Positions 1-5,136 of a stretch of DNA of 5,136 nt are shown one piece after another. Both the position numbers and the translations under genes were made by a program. The stretch is from Enterovirga sp. (lineage in GTDB: Bacteria; Pseudomonadota; Alphaproteobacteria; Rhizobiales; Beijerinckiaceae). The notes under the pieces were generated by a model. That model was not told the origin of the DNA. It was given only the letters and a program-made list of their open reading frames with translations, and made no database searches. Position 1 is the stretch's first letter, and every line of letters starts with the position of its first letter. The stretch lies in NCBI GenBank assembly GCA_028290385.1, contig JAQGJZ010000126.1, forward strand, positions 1 to 5,136, given 5' to 3'.

Positions 1-665
1 TTGCGGACAACCTCAAGACGCTCGCGGCGGAGGCCCTCGAGGCGGGCGTTGCGGATCTCGAGATCGCCGATGGCGGAATCCGCGTGGTTGGCACGGACCG
101 CGCGATCACCTTGGCGGAGCTCGCCGCGAAGGCGGGTCCGGACGCGGCGGCGCTGAAGAGCGACAGCAAGTGGACCCCGCCCGAGGCGACCTATCCGAAC
201 GGGACCCATGTCTGCGAAATCGAACTCGATCCGGATCTCGGCGAGGTCGAGGTCGTCCTCTATCACGTCGTGGACGATTTCGGCGTCACGCTGAACCCGC
301 TGCTCCTCGCCGGGCAGGTCCATGGCGGCATCGTGCAGGGCATCGGCCAGGCGCTGCACGAGCGCACGGTCTATGACGAGGACGGCCAGCTCGTGACGGC
401 GTCGTTCATGGACTACCGCCTGCCGCGGGCGCAGGACATTCCGGCCATTCACTTCGAAACGCGCAACGTGCCCTCCACCACCAATGCGCTCGGCATGAAG
501 GGCGCGGGGGAAGCGGGGGCGATCGGCTCCTGCCCGGCTGTGATCAACGCCGTGGTCGATGCGCTCCACCATGCCTACGGCATCCGGCACATTGACATGC
601 CGGCGACGCCGGATGCCGTGATGGCCGCGATCAACGGGGCCGGCCCGGCCGGGAGCGCGGCGTGA
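1..665 (+). CDS. Xanthine dehydrogenase/aldehyde oxidase-family molybdopterin-binding subunit, C-terminal part (5' end outside window)
   Basis: The reading frame is open from the first complete codon at position 3 to a TGA at 663-665, giving 220 residues with no start of its own, so the gene begins upstream. The fragment is the C-terminal molybdopterin-cofactor-binding region of the molybdenum hydroxylase large subunit, which is usually about 700-800 residues. Visible hallmarks are the glycine-rich stretch VHGGIVQGIGQALHE (about 318-362), the segment FMDYRLPRAQDIP (405-443), and KGAGEAGAIGSCPAVINAV near 498-554. In this family the glutamate of the GxGE motif (codon 510-512) is the catalytic base that activates the Mo-bound hydroxyl. 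These enzymes hydroxylate aldehydes, purines or aromatic N-heterocycles, or oxidise CO, and work with 2Fe-2S and often FAD subunits that would lie upstream. The substrate cannot be read from this fragment. The downstream c-type cytochrome could be an electron acceptor, which is inference. Confidence 0.93.
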   Translation, partial: ADNLKTLAAEALEAGVADLEIADGGIRVVGTDRAITLAELAAKAGPDAAALKSDSKWTPPEATYPNGTHVCEIELDPDLGEVEVVLYHVVDDFGVTLNPLLLAGQVHGGIVQGIGQALHERTVYDEDGQLVTASFMDYRLPRAQDIPAIHFETRNVPSTTNALGMKGAGEAGAIGSCPAVINAVVDALHHAYGIRHIDMPATPDAVMAAINGAGPAGSAA

Positions 666-753
666 ACCCGGACGGGGAATAATCGCAACTCTCAGTCGTC
701 CTAGCGAAGGTCAGCTGCCCGCGCGTGGCGCGTGGCCTTCGAGAGGATGGGCG

Positions 754-1188
754 ATGATCCGATCTTTCCTGGCCGTAGCGGCCCTGGTGGTGGCGACCGG
801 CGCGGTGGTGGCGCAGAGCGACCCGATCACCACCCGGCGCAACATCATGAAGCAGAACGGCCAGGTGACCCGGCTCGGCAACCAGATGGCCAAAGGCGAG
901 GTGCCGTTCGATCTCGCCAAGGCCCAGGAGATCCTGAAGGCCTACGCCGTCGCGGCCGACACGATGCACAACTATTTCCCGGACACTTCGCGAACCGGCG
1001 GCGAGACGACGGCCGCCCCGGCCATCTGGCAGAACCAGGCCGATTTCCGCGCCCGGTTCGATGCCTGGGCCAAGGACATCCAGGCAGCCTCGGCTCAGAC
1101 AAAGGACCTCGAAAGCTTCCGGGCCGCGTTCGGCAACGTGACACGGGCCTGTGCGAGCTGCCACAACACGTACCGCATCAAGACCTGA
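754..1188 (+). CDS. Class II cytochrome c (cytochrome c-556/c' family), secreted
   Basis: The 144-residue product begins with a Sec signal peptide: MIR, then a hydrophobic stretch over about residues 4-20, with likely cleavage after AVVAQ or nearby. The mature part is a predicted four-helix bundle with a single heme-binding motif CASCH close to the C-terminus (Cys133, Cys136, His137; bases 1150-1164). This C-terminal placement defines class II cytochromes c (cytochrome c', c-556). The N-terminal helix carries RRNIMKQNG. In low-spin c-556 proteins the methionine at this place (Met32 here) is the sixth heme ligand, so a low-spin electron carrier is more likely than a five-coordinate, gas-binding cytochrome c'. 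The ATG at 754 is preceded by GAGAGG (741-746) at seven bases' spacing. The product should act in the periplasm after heme attachment by the Ccm system. It lies 88 bases after the molybdopterin subunit and 19 bases before a b561-like gene, a probable redox partner. The ligand assignment comes from family knowledge. Confidence 0.93.
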   Translation: MIRSFLAVAALVVATGAVVAQSDPITTRRNIMKQNGQVTRLGNQMAKGEVPFDLAKAQEILKAYAVAADTMHNYFPDTSRTGGETTAAPAIWQNQADFRARFDAWAKDIQAASAQTKDLESFRAAFGNVTRACASCHNTYRIKT

Positions 1189-1198
1189 GACGCGCAGC

Positions 1199-1202
1199 GG
1201 AG
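1199..1202 (+). promoter_or_regulatory. Shine-Dalgarno site fixing the GTG start of the b561-like gene
   Basis: GGAG lies five bases before the GTG at 1208. The frame stays open upstream to 1151, inside the cytochrome c gene, but that extension would lie wholly in the neighbouring coding sequence. The family's conserved WDLPTRLF motif starts only 26 residues after the GTG, so 1208 is the better start. Confidence 0.6.
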
Positions 1203-1207
1203 TTTCA

Positions 1208-1963
1208 GTGAGCAGCGAAGCGGGGCGGGCAGGGCTCGGCGAAAGCCGCCCTGCCGGGTCGGTGCTGGCGGGCCGGGTGAAAGCCTGGGACCTGCCGACG
1301 CGCCTGTTCAAGTGGTCGCTCGTGCTGCTGGTGCTGAATGCCTGGCTCACCAACCAGCGCGGCGATGCCGGGATCACGTGGCACATCTGGAACGGCTACG
1401 CGGTTTTGGTGCTGCTCGTGTTCCGGCTGCTTTGGGGCGTGTTCGGGTCGTCCACGGCGCGGTTCGCGACCTGGGTGACCTGGCCCTGGACGGCTTTGCG
1501 CTACGGGCTAGACCTGCTTCGGGGCAGGGGGCGCCCTTATCTCAGCCACAACCCGCTCGGCGGCTGGATGATCATCATCCTGCTGCTGGCCGTCGGCTCG
1601 CAGGCTCTCGCGGGCCTGTTCACGGTCGACAACAACGGGCTGTATGGCGGGCCCTTCGCCAATCTCGATTTCGGCGATCCGACGCCGCTGCAGCGCGCCC
1701 TGTCGCGCTATCACCACCTGGCGTTCAACATCCTGCTCGCCCTCGTGGCCCTGCACGTGGGCGTGAACCTGTTCTACCAGTTCGTGAAGAAGGACCCGGT
1801 CATCGGCGCCATGATCACGGGCAAGAAGCCCGTCGAGCCCTTCGCCGACCAGGCCGAGATGCGGCCGGGCAGGGCGCTCTGGCTCCGAGCGCTGCTATGC
1901 CTGGCAGCCGCGGCGGCGATCGTGCTCGGGGGCGTCAAGCTGGCGGGCGGGAGCCTGCCTTAG
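1208..1963 (+). CDS. Cytochrome b561-family integral membrane protein (COG3658-like)
   Basis: From the GTG at 1208 the product is 251 residues. It fits the four-helix cytochrome b domain shared by bacterial b561 proteins and hydrogenase cytochrome b subunits (Pfam Cytochrom_B/Ni_hydr_CYTB type). Helices lie at about 36-50, 59-79, 119-138 and 168-191, with a further hydrophobic segment at 224-247. Family motifs are WDLPTRLF (27-34), WHIWNGYAVLVLLVFRLLWG (58-77), SHNPLGGWM (113-121) and YHHLAFNILLALVALHVG (168-185). Candidate heme ligands are His59, His169 or His170, and His183. The first-helix position that is normally histidine in this family (RLFHW) is lysine here: Lys35, codon 1310-1312. 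The protein should pass electrons between quinone and a periplasmic carrier in the inner membrane. The c-556 gene 19 bases upstream is the obvious partner. Its stop overlaps the stop of a gene on the other strand. Confidence 0.9.
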   Translation: MSSEAGRAGLGESRPAGSVLAGRVKAWDLPTRLFKWSLVLLVLNAWLTNQRGDAGITWHIWNGYAVLVLLVFRLLWGVFGSSTARFATWVTWPWTALRYGLDLLRGRGRPYLSHNPLGGWMIIILLLAVGSQALAGLFTVDNNGLYGGPFANLDFGDPTPLQRALSRYHHLAFNILLALVALHVGVNLFYQFVKKDPVIGAMITGKKPVEPFADQAEMRPGRALWLRALLCLAAAAAIVLGGVKLAGGSLP

Positions 1964-2100
1964 CCACGAGAACTCGCCTCGGCCGCTCGCTGCTTCTCGA
2001 GCGCGGCCTTATCCCGGTCGATGAGCCGGATCGCGCCGTACGCCATGGTGATCAGGATGAGCGGGAGACCCACCGTGACATACCATCCGAGTAAGGTCAT
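1960..2100 (-). CDS. Small single-pass membrane protein, 46 residues, unknown function
   Basis: The product begins MTLLGWYVTVGLPL. It has one hydrophobic segment (about residues 3-24) followed by a charged, probably helical tail rich in Lys, Arg, Glu and Asp (25-46, including RLIDRDKAALEKQRAAE). I do not recognise the family. The ATG at 2098-2100 overlaps the TGA of the upstream 77-residue gene as ATGA. It is preceded by a near-perfect GGGAGG at 2109-2114 with eight bases' spacing. The frame is open further upstream to 2163, but that extension (MALLRGGPTSARES...) lies inside the neighbouring gene and is not hydrophobic, so the short form is preferred. Its TAA (1960-1962) overlaps the stop of the convergent b561-like gene. 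A likely role is as an accessory or regulatory partner of the 77-residue membrane protein, but nothing in the sequence identifies the target. Confidence 0.75.
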   Translation of the reverse strand: MTLLGWYVTVGLPLILITMAYGAIRLIDRDKAALEKQRAAEASSRG

Positions 2101-2330
2101 TCCCGTAACCTCCCAAGAACGGCTCTCACGAGCAGATGTAGGACCGCCCCGCAGCAAAGCCAAGCAAGGCTCACTACGATGGCGAGCGCCCCACCGATCG
2201 GGCCCGGCACGCCGTAGCTGAACGCCACGAGTGGAGCGATCACTCCAGCTGCGACCGACGCGGCTGCGACCGTGTTGATGAAGGTCGCGAGATACTTCGC
2301 GCGCTCGTTGAAAACGAGATCAGAAGGCAT
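2097..2330 (-). CDS. Small two-helix membrane protein, 77 residues, unknown function
   Basis: The product begins MPSDLVFNERAKYLATFINTV. It has two hydrophobic segments, about residues 17-39 and 45-71, joined by a short Gly/Pro turn (GVPGPIGG, 40-47). It ends in a basic tail (RAVLGRLRE). The second helix holds adjacent cysteines, Cys59 and Cys60, and one histidine, His65. The short polar N-terminus followed by a hairpin of two helices resembles small uncharacterised membrane proteins found in Rhizobiales, but I cannot name a family. The ATG at 2328-2330 has only a weak purine-rich stretch (GAGCAGA) before it. No better start exists in the frame. It lies 34 bases after the regulator gene and overlaps the next small gene by four bases (ATGA). 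The order suggests it is transcribed with the regulator. Confidence 0.75.
   Translation of the reverse strand: MPSDLVFNERAKYLATFINTVAAASVAAGVIAPLVAFSYGVPGPIGGALAIVVSLAWLCCGAVLHLLVRAVLGRLRE
2109..2114 (-). promoter_or_regulatory. Strong Shine-Dalgarno site deciding the start of the 46-residue protein
   Basis: On the minus strand this reads GGGAGG, eight bases before the ATG at 2100. It lies within the last codons of the upstream gene. It supports the short 46-residue product over the longer open frame, and with the ATGA overlap it suggests coupled translation of the two small membrane proteins. Confidence 0.7.
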
Positions 2331-2339
2331 TCTGCTCGA

Positions 2340-2361
2340 TGGTCGCCGTAGCTGGCGATCA
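2340..2361 (-). repeat. Inverted repeat between the regulator gene and the 77-residue gene
   Basis: Two eight-base arms (2340-2347 and 2354-2361) pair around a six-base loop, with one imperfect pair. It sits almost exactly in the 34-base gap between the regulator stop and the start of the next gene. No T-run follows on the minus strand, so it is not a standard terminator. It could be an RNA processing or stabilising hairpin, a regulator-binding site, or chance in GC-rich DNA. Confidence 0.3.
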
Positions 2362-2364
2362 CGT

Positions 2365-2982
2365 CTACTCCATCACGGCGGCCTTGAGGATGCAGACCAT
2401 CGTCGCCCGGCCCTCGCCGGTGCCGACGCACCGCACCGTGTGGGGTCGGTCGCAGCGGTAGCGCAGCGTCTCGCCCGTTCGGGCGGTCTGCACCACGCCC
2501 GAGATCTCGACCTCGAACTCACCCTCCACCACGGACAGGCACTCGACCGAGCCGCGCTGGTGCGCGTCGCTTTCCAGCACGCCGCCGGGCTGGGACGTCA
2601 GGTCGTACCATTGCAGCCACTCGACCGTCTTGATCCAGCCGATGATGGCGAGCCGCATGCGGCCGTCATCGGACACGAGGATCGGCGTGTCGGGCTTGGA
2701 GGATTTCTCGATGAAGGGCTCCTCGTCCACGGAGGCGAGCACCCGCTCGATCGAGATGTCGAGCGCCTGGCTGAGGCGCCAGATCGTCGCGAGCGTCGGG
2801 TTGGTTTCGTTCCGCTCGATCTGGCTGATGATCGACTTTGCGACGCCCGACTGCTCCGCGAGTTCGGACAGCGACAGGCTGTAGGCCTTGCGCAGCCGCT
2901 GGATCGTCTTGCCGAGCTGGCCGGACAGCACCTGGGCGCCTGCCTCGAGCTCGCGCGCCCGTTCACGTCCTTCGACAGCCAT
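2365..2982 (-). CDS. XRE-family transcriptional regulator with C-terminal cupin domain
   Basis: The product is 205 residues from the ATG at 2980-2982, or 208 from the GTG at 2991. Residues about 22-82 form an XRE/Cro-type helix-turn-helix domain: LGKTIQRLRKAYSLSLSELA, then SGVAKSIISQIERNETNPTLATIW, typical of this class. Residues about 125-200 form a small cupin beta-barrel with HQRGSVECLSVVEGEFEVEI (141-160) and GETLRYRCDRPHTVRCVG (170-187). His141, Glu147 and His181 stand at the usual cupin metal or ligand positions. Regulators of this build bind a small ligand in the cupin and control nearby metabolic or transport genes. The length, near 200 residues, is normal. It lies 71 bases after thiD and 34 bases before two small membrane protein genes on the same strand. 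A palindrome and direct repeat just upstream may be its own operator. The ligand is unknown. Confidence 0.94.
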   Translation of the reverse strand: MAVEGRERARELEAGAQVLSGQLGKTIQRLRKAYSLSLSELAEQSGVAKSIISQIERNETNPTLATIWRLSQALDISIERVLASVDEEPFIEKSSKPDTPILVSDDGRMRLAIIGWIKTVEWLQWYDLTSQPGGVLESDAHQRGSVECLSVVEGEFEVEISGVVQTARTGETLRYRCDRPHTVRCVGTGEGRATMVCILKAAVME

Positions 2983-2993
2983 TCGGCTCACAA

Positions 2994-2998
2994 CCTCC
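2994..2998 (-). promoter_or_regulatory. Shine-Dalgarno site bearing on the start of the XRE-cupin regulator
   Basis: GGAGG on the minus strand lies 11 bases before the ATG at 2982 but only 2 bases before the GTG at 2991. Two bases is too close for normal initiation, so the ATG is favoured even though 11 is slightly long. Confidence 0.5.
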
Positions 2999-2999
2999 G

Positions 3000-3042
3000 G
3001 GTCCGGACCTGGTTACCGGATCCCGCGGACGAAATCCCGCGG
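3000..3042 (-). promoter_or_regulatory. Palindrome and direct repeat upstream of the XRE-cupin gene, candidate operator
   Basis: The gap between thiD and the regulator contains a perfect ten-base palindrome GGTCCGGACC (3000-3009), directly next to the Shine-Dalgarno site. It also contains a nine-base direct repeat ATCCCGCGG at 3020-3028 and 3034-3042, offset by 14 bases. XRE regulators often bind symmetric sites near their own gene. No convincing -35/-10 pair is visible. Short GC palindromes are common in such DNA, so this is only a candidate. Confidence 0.3.
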
Positions 3043-3053
3043 GGAGCAAAAGA

Positions 3054-3962
3054 TCAAGCTGGGTCGCCCTGATCGGCGGACTTGCCGCGCGTCCACGCCG
3101 CGTGAAAGTGGTGGACGGGCCCCGATCCGCTCCCGATCCGCAGCCGGTCGGCCGCGAAGAGCGCGTCGGTCAGGTAATCCTTCGCCTGCACCACCGCCTC
3201 GACCAGGCTGGAACCCGAGGCCAGCATGGCAGCGATCGCGGAGGACAGCGTGCAGCCCGTGCCGTGCGTGTTGCGCGTCGGAACGCGCGGCGCTTCGAGG
3301 CGCCCGCGCCCGTCCGGGTAGACGAAGATGTCGACGCTCTCCGGGCCCGTGAGATGGCCGCCCTTCATGAGAACCGACGCCGGGCCGAGCGCCAGCAGCC
3401 GGCGCCCCTGCGCCTCCATCTCGGCCTCATTCGTGGCGACGCTCTCGCCGAGCAGCGCCGCGGCTTCCGGAAGGTTCGGCGTGAGGACAAGCGCGAGCGG
3501 AAGCAGGCGCTCGCGCAAGCGGATCGCGGCCGTGTCGGAGATCAGCCGGTCGCCGCTGGTCGCGATCATCACGGGATCCAGCACCACGTTCGCCGACCCG
3601 CGCGCCGCGAGCGCGTCCGCAACGGCGTCGATCACGTCCGGCTGGGACAGCATGCCGATCTTCACGGCCCCGACCGCGAGGTCCGAAAAGACGCTGTCCA
3701 GCTGGGCCGCGACGAACTCCGCCGGCACGTGGTGGATGCCCTGAACGCCGCGCGTGTTCTGGGCCGTGAGGGCCGTGATGACGGACGCGCCGTAGACGCC
3801 CAGCGCCGAAAAGGTTTTGAGGTCGGCCTGGATGCCCGCCCCGCCGCCGGAATCCGATCCGGCAATCGTGAGGGCGATCGGCGTTCCCGCGCCGGCTTCT
3901 GCCCGGTCGGCGCTGCGGAAGCGGGTCTCGGACCCGCTGGCGAGGATGGTGGTGGCGCTCAC
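3054..3962 (-). CDS. thiD: Hydroxymethylpyrimidine/phosphomethylpyrimidine kinase
   Basis: The 302-residue product is a ribokinase-fold ThiD. It phosphorylates 4-amino-5-hydroxymethyl-2-methylpyrimidine (HMP) and then HMP phosphate to HMP pyrophosphate, the pyrimidine half of thiamine, in the cytoplasm. Diagnostic motifs are [22 protein letters not shown] (30-51), TALTAQNT (63-70), VKIGML (100-105), [10 protein letters not shown] (128-137), LTPNLPEA (160-167), MKGGHL (199-204) and the ATP/anion-hole motif [13 protein letters not shown] (232-244). Cys237 is in the position of the catalytic cysteine of bacterial ThiD. The GTG start at 3962 has AGGA (3970-3973) seven bases before it and an in-frame TAG (3972-3974) just upstream. 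No other start codon occurs before the conserved core, so this start is well fixed. The protein therefore has about 28 extra N-terminal residues compared with the usual 265-270. It lies 17 bases after the EamA transporter gene. No TPP riboswitch is visible in that gap. Confidence 0.97.
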   Translation of the reverse strand: MSATTILASGSETRFRSADRAEAGAGTPIALTIAGSDSGGGAGIQADLKTFSALGVYGASVITALTAQNTRGVQGIHHVPAEFVAAQLDSVFSDLAVGAVKIGMLSQPDVIDAVADALAARGSANVVLDPVMIATSGDRLISDTAAIRLRERLLPLALVLTPNLPEAAALLGESVATNEAEMEAQGRRLLALGPASVLMKGGHLTGPESVDIFVYPDGRGRLEAPRVPTRNTHGTGCTLSSAIAAMLASGSSLVEAVVQAKDYLTDALFAADRLRIGSGSGPVHHFHAAWTRGKSADQGDPA

Positions 3963-3979
3963 CGGCCCATCCTACAGGG

Positions 3980-5008
3980 TCAGGTCACGCGCTGCGACCC
4001 CGCCTCCACCTGTCTTGCCCGCTCCAGCCCGAGCCGATGCTCGCGCCAGATGACGAACAGGCCGGCCGCCGCGACGATGCCGCCGCCGAGCACGACCGCC
4101 GCGCTCGGAAGCTGGCCGAACAGGAACCAGCCCAGCAGAAACGCCCAGATCATGGTCGTGTAGTCGAAGGGCGCGATGAGGGACGCGTCGGCGTAGCGGT
4201 AGCTTTGCGTCATCAGGATCTGCCCGATCCCGCCCAGGATGCCAACCGCGACGAGGAGCCCGAAATGCGATGCGCTCGGCACCTTCCAGCCGAGCACGAT
4301 CGTGCAGGCGCCGAGCGCCGTCGTGAGCAGCGTGAAGTAGAGGACGATCGCGCCCGTGCTCTCGCGCCGGGTGAGGCGCCGGACCTGGATCGTCGCGCCG
4401 GCGGCGCAGCACGCGCCGAGGAGGCCGAACGCGATGCCGATCGTCGTGCCCTGGGCGCCGCCGCCGAGCGATGCGGTGCCGAGATGCGGCCACACCATCA
4501 CGAGGACGCCGACGAACCCGACCAGAACCGCCGTCCAGCGGTAGACCCGGACGGTCTCGCCGAGAAACACGGCCGCGAGCACCACCGTGAGCAGCGGCGC
4601 GAGGTAGCCGATCACCACGGCGTCGGAGAGCGGTAGGTAGGACAGCGCGACGAAGCCGGCGAACATGCCGCAGCTTCCGATGAGGCCGCGGATGACGTGG
4701 CTGCGCAGGTCGTTCGTGCGCACGGAGGCGAGGAGGTCGCCGCGCAGCCCGAGCCAGACGAGCAGCGGCACCAGGGCGAAGGCGGAGCGGAAAAAGACGA
4801 TCTGCCCGGTTGGGTAGTCGGAGCCGACCCACTTCACCCCGGCCGACATGAACGTGAAGGACAGGGCCGAGAGGATTTTGAGGCCGACGCCGAAAAGGGG
4901 AGTCACGGGCGCGGACAGGGCCTCGGCTGGCAGGGACGGGGAGCGGACGATCGTGGCCACGGCGACACCGGGTGAACGGGCGCGGCATGGCCGCGGCACC
5001 CCGAACAC
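3980..5008 (-). CDS. EamA/DMT-superfamily transporter
   Basis: The product is 342 residues from the GTG at 5006-5008. It has about ten hydrophobic helices arranged as two EamA repeats, about residues 39-173 and 188-322. The first repeat contains [20 protein letters not shown] (121-140) followed by FLGE. The second contains [20 protein letters not shown] (269-288), FGQLPS and [14 protein letters not shown] (308-321). Members are inner-membrane exporters or importers of amino acids, nucleotides, vitamins and other metabolites. The substrate cannot be read from the sequence. The start is uncertain: the core begins near residue 38, and GTG codons also occur at residues 4, 17 and 35, none with a strong Shine-Dalgarno site. 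The GTG at 5008 lies 22 bases after the stop of the preceding minus-strand frame. thiD follows 17 bases downstream, so co-transcription is likely. A vitamin or thiamine-precursor substrate is an attractive but unproven guess. Confidence 0.93.
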   Translation of the reverse strand: MFGVPRPCRARSPGVAVATIVRSPSLPAEALSAPVTPLFGVGLKILSALSFTFMSAGVKWVGSDYPTGQIVFFRSAFALVPLLVWLGLRGDLLASVRTNDLRSHVIRGLIGSCGMFAGFVALSYLPLSDAVVIGYLAPLLTVVLAAVFLGETVRVYRWTAVLVGFVGVLVMVWPHLGTASLGGGAQGTTIGIAFGLLGACCAAGATIQVRRLTRRESTGAIVLYFTLLTTALGACTIVLGWKVPSASHFGLLVAVGILGGIGQILMTQSYRYADASLIAPFDYTTMIWAFLLGWFLFGQLPSAAVVLGGGIVAAAGLFVIWREHRLGLERARQVEAGSQRVT

Positions 5009-5030
5009 CCGTTTGCCGCCGATTGGTTAA

Positions 5031-5136
5031 TCAGGTGAAAAGCTTCAGCCGCTCCCGAAAGTCCAGCTTCTCGATGGCGGCAAGGCTCGGAACCGGCATC
5101 CGCACCGAGCTCTGGGCCGGCTTCGGCGCGGCCCGA
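5031..5136 (-). CDS. C-terminal end of an unrecognised protein (start outside window)
   Basis: A minus-strand frame runs in from the window edge and stops at a TGA at 5031-5033, giving 34 residues that end in SLAAIEKLDFRERLKLFT. Most codons end in G or C (about nine in ten), like the neighbouring genes, and the charged, helical tail looks like real protein. The position just before the transporter, on the same strand, also fits an operon. The plus strand is open here too (a GTG at 5035 and an ATG at 5074), with slightly poorer third-position GC, so the strand is not certain. The family cannot be told from so short a piece. Confidence 0.5.
   Translation of the reverse strand, partial: RAAPKPAQSSVRMPVPSLAAIEKLDFRERLKLFT

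Noticed and set aside
666..753. Promoter, terminator or small gene between the molybdopterin subunit and the cytochrome c gene
   Set aside because: I see only a tandem GCGCGTG repeat (721-734) and the cytochrome's Shine-Dalgarno site. There is no convincing -35/-10 pair, hairpin with T-tract, or open frame.
631..1386. Minus-strand open frame of 251 codons opposite the cytochrome c gene
   Set aside because: It covers the antisense of two recognised genes and has no family features.
1312..2094. Plus-strand open frame of 260 codons overlapping the b561-like gene
   Set aside because: It is an out-of-frame shadow rich in Arg, Ala and Pro, without hydrophobic helices.
2101..2163. N-terminal extension of the 46-residue protein
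   Set aside because: The extension lies inside the upstream gene, and the strong GGGAGG site and ATGA overlap point to the start at 2100.
2272..3072. Plus-strand open frame of 266 codons opposite the regulator
   Set aside because: It is antisense to a clear XRE-cupin gene. The composition is that of a shadow frame.
3963..3979. TPP riboswitch upstream of thiD
   Set aside because: The gap is only 17 bases and the sequence before it is coding, so a riboswitch cannot fit here.
2838..4163. Long plus-strand open frame of 441 codons opposite thiD
   Set aside because: It is an antisense shadow in GC-rich DNA. The product is Arg/Ala/Gly-rich with no domain, while the minus strand encodes an unmistakable ThiD.
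3972..4988. Minus-strand open frame of 338 codons overlapping the transporter
   Set aside because: It is the out-of-frame shadow of the EamA gene. The product is very rich in Arg and Pro and lacks membrane helices.

Overview
The window is GC-rich with strong G/C preference at third codon positions. It reads like an alphaproteobacterial chromosome, probably order Hyphomicrobiales (Methylobacterium/Bosea/Bradyrhizobium-like). That assignment rests on protein style and composition only. There are no mobile elements, CRISPR arrays, tRNA or rRNA genes. Coding density is very high and no gap between genes exceeds about 90 bases.

The left 2 kb is read on the plus strand and looks like a redox block. 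It holds the C-terminal part of a xanthine dehydrogenase/aldehyde oxidase-family molybdopterin subunit (cut by the window edge, ends at 665), a secreted class II cytochrome c of the c-556 type (754-1188), and a four-helix cytochrome b561-family membrane protein (1208-1963). The two cytochrome genes are 19 bases apart and each has its own Shine-Dalgarno sequence. A plausible but unproven route links the molybdenum hydroxylase, the soluble c-type heme, and a membrane b-type heme in contact with quinone. The b561-like protein has a lysine where the family normally has the first-helix heme-ligand histidine.

The right 3.2 kb is read on the minus strand as a tight run of six genes. In transcription order they are: the last 34 codons of an unrecognised protein (window edge to 5031), an EamA/DMT-family ten-helix transporter (5008-3980), thiD, the HMP/HMP-P kinase of thiamine synthesis (3962-3054), an XRE-family regulator with a C-terminal cupin domain (2982-2365), a 77-residue two-helix membrane protein (2330-2097), and a 46-residue one-helix membrane protein (2100-1960). 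The last two overlap as ATGA and are very probably translated together. Gaps in this run are 22, 17, 71, 34 and -4 bases, so an operon is likely. The longer gap before the regulator carries a perfect palindrome and a direct repeat that could be its operator.

The plus and minus runs meet tail to tail, with their stop codons overlapping in the four bases 1960-1963. The least described content is the regulator plus the two tiny membrane proteins, and the lysine-substituted b561/c-556 pair. I see no clear evidence for a wholly new system.
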